The notes beneath the pieces were generated by a model. The model saw nothing but the letters and a program-made list of their open reading frames with translations, did no database searches and was not told the origin of the DNA. A program made the translations under genes and the position numbers. Of a stretch of DNA of 64,000 nt, positions 18,345 to 27,400 are shown in pieces. Within the stretch, counting starts at the first letter, position 1. Each line of letters starts with the position of its first letter. This DNA comes from Poriferisodalis sp965208555 (lineage in GTDB: Bacteria; Actinomycetota; Acidimicrobiia; Acidimicrobiales; Poriferisodalaceae): the NCBI RefSeq assembly GCF_965208555.1, contig NZ_OZ242342.1, forward strand, positions 3,286,001 through 3,350,000, given 5' to 3'.

Positions 18345-18384
18345 GTAGACCCGCCGCTGCGAGCCGTTGCGGCCGCGGCGGCAG
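18345..18384. repeat. 40-bp hairpin repeat, copy 2 / likely terminator of giant gene
   Basis: The second copy of the repeat at 17758-17797, with one mismatch. It lies 38 nt beyond the stop of the 3525-aa protein gene in its direction of transcription. The CCGCCGC/GCGGCGG arms could form a terminator stem, but no T-run follows. Confidence 0.75.
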
Positions 18385-18421
18385 GATCAGCGGGGCTGGC
18401 GGACCACGAGGCGCGCCCTCG

Positions 18422-21400
18422 TCAGCTCTGGGCTGTGGTGGTGACGGTGAGGGTGAAGTCAGCCAGGGCGGTGCCGTCGCTGGCTTTGAGACCGTTGTCG
18501 GTTGCCGATGCGAAGTAGCGGACGGTGACCTCGTCGCCGGCGCGGATGGCGGTGCCGAGCGTGAGCGTCAGCGTGGCGCCGTCGACGGCGACCAGGCTCG
18601 GCGATTGGTTGGTGACCGGCGCGCCGTTGTGGAAGGCGCCGTCGATCAGGAACGCGAAGCGCAGAGCGCTGGCGGCTGCGGCATCGATGGCGGCAAGGCC
18701 GCGGTTGAATGTCAGGGTCAGCTCGTTGCCGCTGACTGCTGCGCAGATCGGCGTCGTGACGTTCTCGGGTGCCGTGACGCAGGCCGACTCGGGCGTGAAC
18801 GCAACGGCCGCGCTGGGAGTGCTGGCGCCGGTGCGGTTGACGGAGCGAATGCGCACGCTGTAGTCGAGATCGTTGATGAGGCCGGTGACGGTGTACGAGC
18901 TCGCATTGGGCTCGCCGGGGGCGCTGTCTGCCACGGCGGTCCAGCCCGACAACTCATACACATAGGCCGACCCTGAGTCCTGCCCGGCGCCGTCGTCGAA
19001 GACGGCACCGACCGCGACCGTGCTGCCGTCGATCGCGACCGAGTAGCCGAACAGGTCGCCGGCAGCGGGGCTCGAGACCGTCAGCTTGGCGGTCTCGGTA
19101 CCGGCAGCCCAGCCGGCCGCCGGCTTGGCGAACGTGTACACCGAACCCGAGGCGATGGCCACGTCGTCATCCCACAGCGAGCCGACTGCGACCGTGTCGC
19201 CGTCGATCGCTATCGACCAGCCGAACCAGTCATTGGCGGTCGCGTCCGAGGCAGTCAGCTTGGCGCTGCTGGTGGCAGTCGCCCAGCCTGTGGCGGGCTT
19301 GGTGAACACATAGGCGGCGCCGGCGATGGCACCGCCGTCGTCGTCGCCGTACGCGCCGACCACGACGGTGCCGCCGTCGATGGCCACCGACCACCCGAGC
19401 AAGTCGCCGGCGGCGGGGCTCGAGGCGGTCAGCTTGGCGGTCTGGGTGCTGGTTGCCCAGCCTGTGGCGGGCTTGGCGAATACATAGGCGGCGCCGGAGT
19501 CGGTGCCGCCGTCGTCGTCGCCGTACGCGCCGGCCACGATCGTGTCGCCGTCGATCGCCACGGACCGCCCCAGATTGTCACCGGCACCGGCGTCCGAGGC
19601 GGTGAGCTTGATGCTGCTGGTGGCAGTCGCCCAGCCTGTGGCGGGTTTGGCGAACACGTAGGCGGCGCCGGAGTCCGTGCCGCCGTCGTCGTCGCCGTAC
19701 GCGCCGGCCACGATCGTGTCGCCGTCGATGGCCACTGAATGGCCGAACAAGTCCGCCGCGACGGCGTCCGAGGCGGACAGCTTGATGCTGCTGGTAGCGC
19801 TCGCCCAGCCTGTGGCGGGCTTGACGAATACATGGGCCACCCCACTGCCCGTGCCGCCGGCGTCGTCCCCGTAGGAGCCGACGACGATCGTGTTGCCGTC
19901 GATGGCCACGGACACGCCGAATTGATCGCCGGCGCGACGGTTCGCAGATGTCAGCTTCGCTGCTTGGCTCCACGCGCCCGACCGCCGGACGAACACGTAC
20001 GCCGCCCCCTGCCTCGAGTCGTCGGCAGGCGCGCCCACGACCAGCACGTCGCCGTCCACGGCGGCCGACTCCCCGAACCGATCACGAGAAGCACCGTCTG
20101 ACGCAGCCAACTCCGCCACCTCAGCCCGGAGCTCATACTCATAACCGGTGATGCTGCTGTCGGCGGGATCTGCCCAGCTCAGCGCCACCTGGCCGTCGCC
20201 CGCCGTCGCCGTCAGGCCAGTCGGCTGAGCCGGAAGCGGCAGCACCGGCGTTGCCGTCGCCGCGGCGCTTGGCTCGCTGGCGCCCCCGTTGTGTGCGCGG
20301 ATGCGGAAGCTGTACTCCACCCCGCGTGTCAGGTCGGTGACCGTGTGCGATGCCGCGTTGGCCCCTCCAGGGGCGCTTTCAGTAACAGCGGTCCAGCCCG
20401 AGGCATGGAAGACGTGCACCGATCCGGAATTCTTGGCTCCGGTGTCTCGAGACCGTGCGCTGACCACGACGGTGTCGTCGTCAATCGCCACCGACCACCC
20501 GAACAAGTCGCCGGCCGCTGGATTCGAGGCTCTCAGCTGCACATTGCTGCTGACTGTCGTCCAACCCGATGCGGGCTTGGTGAACACATAGGCCGACCCG
20601 GAATCCTCGCCGTCGTCATCATCCCGACGCGCGCCCACTACGACCCTGTCTGCTTCGACTGCGACTGTGGATCCAAACGAGTCGAGCATGGCAGCATCGG
20701 CGGCAGTCAGCTTCGCGCCGTCGCTGGCAATCCCCCAACCCGATGCGGGCTTGGTGAACACATAAGCCGACCCGGACCACGGGCCCTTGTGGGCGTCTGC
20801 AGGGGCACCAGCGACGATCGTGTCGCCGTCGATCGCCACTGCGCTGCCAAACCATCTGGTGGTTGCGTCGGCGGCGGTGAGTTTCACATTTCCGCTGGCA
20901 GTCGCCCAGCCTGAAGTCGGCCTGTTGAACACATACACAGACCCTGCGTCGTGGAAACTGGCGTCATCGTGTGGGGCACCAGCGACGATCGTGTCGCCGT
21001 CGACTGCCACCGACGAACCGAAATTGTCTCCGCCGGCTGCGTCTGCCGCGGTCAGCTTGACGCTGCTGGCTGCCGTCGTCCAGCCGGTGGCGGGCTTGGT
21101 GAACACATAAGCCGACCCGGTGTCCGCTGCGCTGCCATCATCCCCGGGAGTGCCGACCACGATGGTGTCGCCGTCGACTGCCACCGACGAACCGAAGAAG
21201 TCGATGCGGGCTGCGTCTGCCGCGGTCAGCTTGACGCTGCTGGCTGCCGTCGTCCAGCCGGTGGCGGGTTTGGTGAACACATAAGCCGACCCGGCATCCC
21301 CCCCGCCGTCGTCATCCGCACGGGCACCGACCACGATCGTGTCGCCGTCGATCGCCACCGCGTACCCAAAATCATCGTCGCGGGCACCGTCAACGGCCGT

Positions 21401-24400
21401 CAGCTTCGCGACTCGGCCCCACGCTCCGGACTCTCGGAGGTACACGTATGCCGCACCTATGGATGAACTGTCGATGAGCGCGCCGACCACCATCGTGTCG
21501 CCGTCCACCGCCACCGAATCACCGAATATGGTGCCCGGTGCCGCATCGGGTGAAGTCAACTCTGCGATCTCGGCCCGGAACTCGTACTCATAGCCGGCGA
21601 CCGTGGCGTCGAGCGGATCGTCCCAGCTCAGAGCCACTTGACTGTCGCCCGCCGTCGCAGTCAGGCCAGTCGGCTGAGCCGGCGGCGGCATTGGCGTCGC
21701 TGTCGCCGTCGCGACCGAGCTCGGCTGGCTGGCACCGGCACGGTTGGTGGCTCGAACGCGGAAGCCGTACTCGACGCCATTGGCCAGGCTGGTGATGGTG
21801 CGCGACGTCGCGTTTGCGCCTCCAGGAGCGCTGTCAGCGACAGTGGTCCAGCCTGAGGCGTGGAAGATGTGCGCCGACCCCGAATTCGTGGTGCTGCGAT
21901 TGCCGTATCGTGCGCCGACGACGACTGTGTCGTTGTCGACCGCGACCGACGACCCGAACCGCTCGTCTCTGGCGGAGTCGGCGGCAATCAGCTTCATATC
22001 GCTGCTAGCCGTCGTCCAACCCGAAGCGGGCTCAGTGAACACATACACCGACCCGCCGACGATGTCTCTTTGGTCGCCGACCACGATTGTGTCGCCGTGG
22101 ATCGCTATCGACGACCCGAAGTCGTTGTAGCGGCCGGTGTCTGCGGCGGTCAGCTTCACATGCCCGCTGGCGGATGCCCAGCCCGAGGCAGGCTTGGTGA
22201 ACACATACACCGCGCCATCGTCATGATCGGCCGGTGCGCTTGCGGCGATGGTGTCGCCGTCGATCGCTACCAACGTTCCGAGTCTGTCGCCGACTGCTGC
22301 ATCCGCGGCGGTCAGCTTCACGTTCCCGCGGGTAGATGCCCAGCCCGAAGCGGGCTTGGTGAACACATACAGTGCTCCCGAGAACGGCCCTTCGTCGTGG
22401 TCGTACTGAGCGCCTACGACGACCGTGTCGCCGTCTACCGCCACCGAAGAGCCGAACCATTTGTAGGAGTGCGCGTCCGCGGCGGCCAGCTTCACGTTGC
22501 CGCTGGCGGGTGCCCAGCCCGAGGCCGGCCTAATGAACACGTACACCGATCCTGAATCAAGGCCACCGTCATCGTCATCCTCGGCAGCGACCACGATCGT
22601 GTCGCCGTCGATCGCCACCGAACCCCCGAATAGGTCGCCGGCGGCAGCGTCGGCGGCGGTCAGCTTCACGCTCCCGCTGGTGGTCGCCCAGCCCGAGGCT
22701 GGTTTGGTGAACACATACGCCGAGCCGGAGTCCAACCCGCCGTCGTCATCCCTAGAGGCACCGACCACAATCGTGTCGCCGTCAATTGCCACTGATCCTG
22801 CGAAGCGGTCGCCGGCCGCGCCGTCGGTGGCGGTCAGCTTGGCCACCTGGCGCCATCCCCCGGCTTCCTTGGAGTACACATAGGCCGCGCCGCGCCGTGA
22901 GTCGTCACCGGGTGCGCCGACGACCATCGTGTTGCCGTCCATTGCCGTCGAGGACCCGAATTCGTCGTTCCTAGCCGCGTCTGTGGCGGTCAGCTCCGCT
23001 ATCTCGGCCCGGAACTCGTACTCGTAGCCGGTGATCACGCGGTCAGAAGGATCATCCCAACGCAGCGTCACGCCGCCCTCTCTCGCGCTCCCCGCTGAGA
23101 AGCCGGTCGGCTGGGCTGGCACGAGCGACACAGTCACAGCTGCGCTCGGCTCGCCGATGCCCGAACTGTTGCGGGCCCGGACGCGAAACTCGTACCGGGC
23201 GCCGTTGATGAGGCCGCTGATGACGTGCGAGGTCGCGTTCGCACCCCCAGGAGCGCTGTCAGCGACAGCTGTCCACCCCGAGGCGTGGAAGATGTGGGCA
23301 GATCCTGAGTTGACGTCCGCTTCACTGTCAGCCGGGGCGCCCACTACGACTGTGTCTCCATCGGCGGTTACCGAGAGTCCGAACCGCTTGCCGGCAGTAG
23401 CGGCCGACGCGGTCAGCTTTTTGTCGGCGACGGTCACCCAGCCCTCGGCACGTTTGCTGAACACGTATGCCGACCCCGAGGCTGCATGTGCAGAGTCGTC
23501 TGGGGCGCCGACGACAATTGTGCTGCCGTCGATATTCACCGACCAGCCGAACTTGTCGCCGGCAGCCTGATTCGAGGCGGCCAGCTTGACGCTGTCGCGG
23601 GTAGACGCCCATCCGCCAGCAGGCTTGCTGAACACATACGCAGAACCGGAGTCAGCGCCGCCCGTGATGCCGGGGGCGCCGACCACCACCGTGTCGTCGT
23701 CGATGGCAACTGACCTCCCGAAATGGTGGTCGACTTCCGGATGCGAGGCAGTCAACCTCACATTCCCGCTGGCGTTTGCCCATCCGCTGGCAGGTCTGCT
23801 GAACACATACGCAGAACCGGGGTCAGCGCCGCCCGTCGCGCCGGGGGCGCCGACCACCACCGTGCTCGCGTCAATTGCCAACGAATACCCAAGCCTGGCG
23901 CCCGTGGCCCTATCAGAAGCGGTCAGCTTGGCGGTTTCAGTGGCGGTTGCCCAGCCGCCGGCGGGTTTGCTGAACACGTACGCCGACCCGGAGTCGACGC
24001 CGCCGTCGTCGTCCCCGGGAGCACCCACCACGATTGTGTTGTCGCGGATCGCCAGCGACAATCCGAATCGGTCGCCGGTGGCCGCGTCGGCAGCCGTCAG
24101 TTTGATGTCGCTGTTGGCGGTTGCCCAGCCGTCAGCGGGTTTGCTGAACACGTACGCCGATCCCGAGTCGGCGCCGCCGTCGTCGTCCCCGGAAGCACCA
24201 ATGACGATCGTGTTGCCATCGATCGTCAGCGATTCTCCGAACCGGTCGCCGACCGAGGCATCCGAGGCAGTCAGCTTGCCTACTTGACCCCACAGTCCGG
24301 AGTCGCTGACGTATACATACGCCGCACCCCGACGTGAGTCGTCCCCTTGCACGCCGACAACCATCGTGTCGCCATCGACTGCCGTCGACCATCCGAACCC

Positions 24401-27400
24401 GTTGTCGCTTGTGGTCAGCTCTGCGATCTCGGCGGCGAATTCATACTCATGGCCGGCAATCGTGGTGTCGGCAGGGTTGTCCCAGCCCAGTGTCGCCTGG
24501 TCATGCCCGGCCCTGACAGTCAGGCCAGTCGGCTGAGCCGGGGTCGGAGTCAGCGATGCGGTTGCTGCAGCGCTGGGCTTGCTGACGCCCGCGCTGTTGC
24601 GAGCTCGAACGCGGAAGCGGTACTCGACGCCGTTTGTCAGGCCAGTGACGGTGTGCGAGGTCGCGTTCGCACCCCCAGGAGCGCTGTCAGCGACAGTGGT
24701 CCACCCTGAGGCGTGGAAGATGTGCGCCGACCCCGAGTTCGTGGCGTCGCGATCGTCATACCGTGCGCCGACGACGACGGTGCCGTCATCGACCGCTACC
24801 GACGATCCGAACCAGTCGCCAGATGCACCATTGGTGGCAGTCAGCTTCACATCGCTGTTGTCCGTTGCCCAGCCCGAAGCAGGCTCGGTGAACACATACA
24901 CCGAACCTCCGCGGACGTCTCCTTGGTCACCGACCACGATTGTGTCGCCGTGGATCGCTATCGACGACCCGAAGTCGTTGTAGCGGCCGGTGTCTGCGGC
25001 GGTCAGCTTCACATGCCCGCTGGCGGTTGCCCAGCCCGAGGCGGGCTTGGTGAACACATACACCGCGCCATCGTTATGATCGGTTGGCGCGCTCGCAGCG
25101 ATTGTGTCGCCATCGATCGCCACCAGCGATCCGAGGTTGTCGCGGATTGCCGCGTCCGCGGCGGTCAGTTTCACGCTCCCGCTGGCGGATGCCCAGCCCG
25201 AGGCAGGCTTGGTGAACACGTACACCGCCCCCGAGAAGGGCCCTCCGTCTCTGTCATACGGAGCGCCTGCGACGAGCGTGTCGCCGTCGATCGCTACTGA
25301 GGAGCCGAACCAGGTGTGGGCGGCTCCGGCAGCGGCGGTCAGCTTTACGTCGCTACTGGCGGATGCCCAGCCCGAGGCGGGCTTGGTGAACACATACGCC
25401 GACCCGGAGTCGGACCCGCCGTCATCGTCCCATCGTGCACCTACGACGATCGTGTCGCCGTCGATCGCCACCGAACCCCCGAATAGGTCGTCGGCGGCTG
25501 CATCCGCAGCGGTCAGCTTCACAGTCCCGCTGGTGGTCGCCCAGCCCGAGGCTGGTTTGGTGAACACATACGCCGAGCCGGAGTCCAACCCGCCGTCGTC
25601 ATCCCTAGAGGCACCGATCACAATTGTGTCGCCAGCGATCGCCACTGATCCTGCGAAGCGGTCGCCGGCCGCGCCGTCGGTGGCGGTCAGCTTGGCCACC
25701 TGGCTCCACGCCCCGGCTTCCTTGGAGTACACATAGGCCGCGCCGCGCCGTGAGTCGTCACCGGGCGTGCCGACGACCATCGTGTTGCCGTCCATTGCCG
25801 TCGAGGACCCGAATTCGTCGTGCGCGGCAGCGTCTGTGGCGCTCAGCCCGGCGATCTCGGCCCGGAACTCGTACTCGTAACCGCTGATCGTCGCGTCGGA
25901 GGGATTGTCCCAACTCAGCGTGACGCCGGCGTTGCGCGCAGACACTGTTGTCAGGCCAGCCGGCCGCTCGGGAACGCCTGGCACCGCGGTCACTGTCGCG
26001 CTCGGATCACTGGCGCCAACGCTGTTTCTCGCGCGGACGCGGAAGTCGTATCGGGCGCCGTTCAGCAAGCCGGTGACGGTGTGCGAGCCCGCGTTGGCCT
26101 CGCCGCGAGCGCTGTCGGCAACAGCGGTCCAACCCGAGGCGTGGAAGATGTACACGGACCCAGAGCGCCGACCACTGTCATGATCCCATGGGGCACCGGC
26201 GACGACTGTGTCACCGTCGAGCGCCACCGACAGCCCGAACAAGTCGCCGCGGGTTGCATCTGCGGCGGCAAGTCTGACGCCTTTACTAGCGGTTGCCCAA
26301 CCCCCGGCGGGTTTGGTGAACACATATGCCGATCCCGAATCCGACCCTGCGTCGTCGTCATGGATGGCGCCAGCCAAGATCGTGTCGCCACTGATCGCTA
26401 CCGAGTACCCGAGGCGGTCGCCTGCGGCTGCGTCTGCGGCGGTGAGCTTCACATTGCCGCTCGTCGTGACCCATCCTGATGCGGGTTTGGTGAACACATA
26501 CACCGACCCCGAGTCGACACCACCGATATCGTCGTCGTCTCCGTCGGCGGCTACGGCGATCGTGTCGCCACTGATCGCTACCGAGTACCCGAGGCGGTCG
26601 CCTGCGGCTGCGTCTGCGGCGGTGAGCTTCACATTGCCGCTCGTCGTGACCCATCCTGATGCGGGTTTGGTGAACACATACACCGACCCCGAGTCGACAC
26701 CACTGACATCGGCGTCGTCATGGCTCGCGCTCACAGCGATCGTGTCGCCGTCGACGCCCACCGACCAGCCAAAGCTGTCGCCTGCCGTTGCGTCTGCGGC
26801 GGTGAGCTTCACATTGCCGCTCGTCGTGACCCATCCTGATGCGGGTTTGGTGAACACATACACCGACCCCGAGTTCGAGCCGTTGTCGTCGCTATCTGGA
26901 GCGCCAGCGATGATGGTGTCGCCGTCGATCGCCACTGAGTAGCCGAAACTGTCGCTCGTGGCTGCGTCGGCCGCGGTGAGTTTCACATTGCCGCTCGTCG
27001 TGACCCATCCTGACGCGGGCTTGGTGAAGACATACACCGACCCTGAAGCGGCACCCCCGTGCTCGTCCAGGACTGCGGCTACAACCACCGTGTCGCCGTC
27101 GATCGCCACTGACGACCCGAAGCGGTCGCCGACTGCCGCGTCCGAAGCGGTCAACTTGGCCACTTGGTTCCACATCGCGGCCTGCCGGGTGAAGACGTAC
27201 GCGGCGCCTCGAGTCGAGTCGTCGTCTTGCGCGCCGACGACCATGGTGTCGCCGTCGATCGCCAGTGCGTACCCGAAGCGGTCGCCCGTCGCTGCATCGG
27301 AGGCGGTCAGTTTTGCGACTTGGGTCCGGAACTCGTACTCGTAGCCCGCGATCGTGGTGTCGGGGGAGCCGTTCCAGCTCAGCGCGATCTCGCCGCTGTT

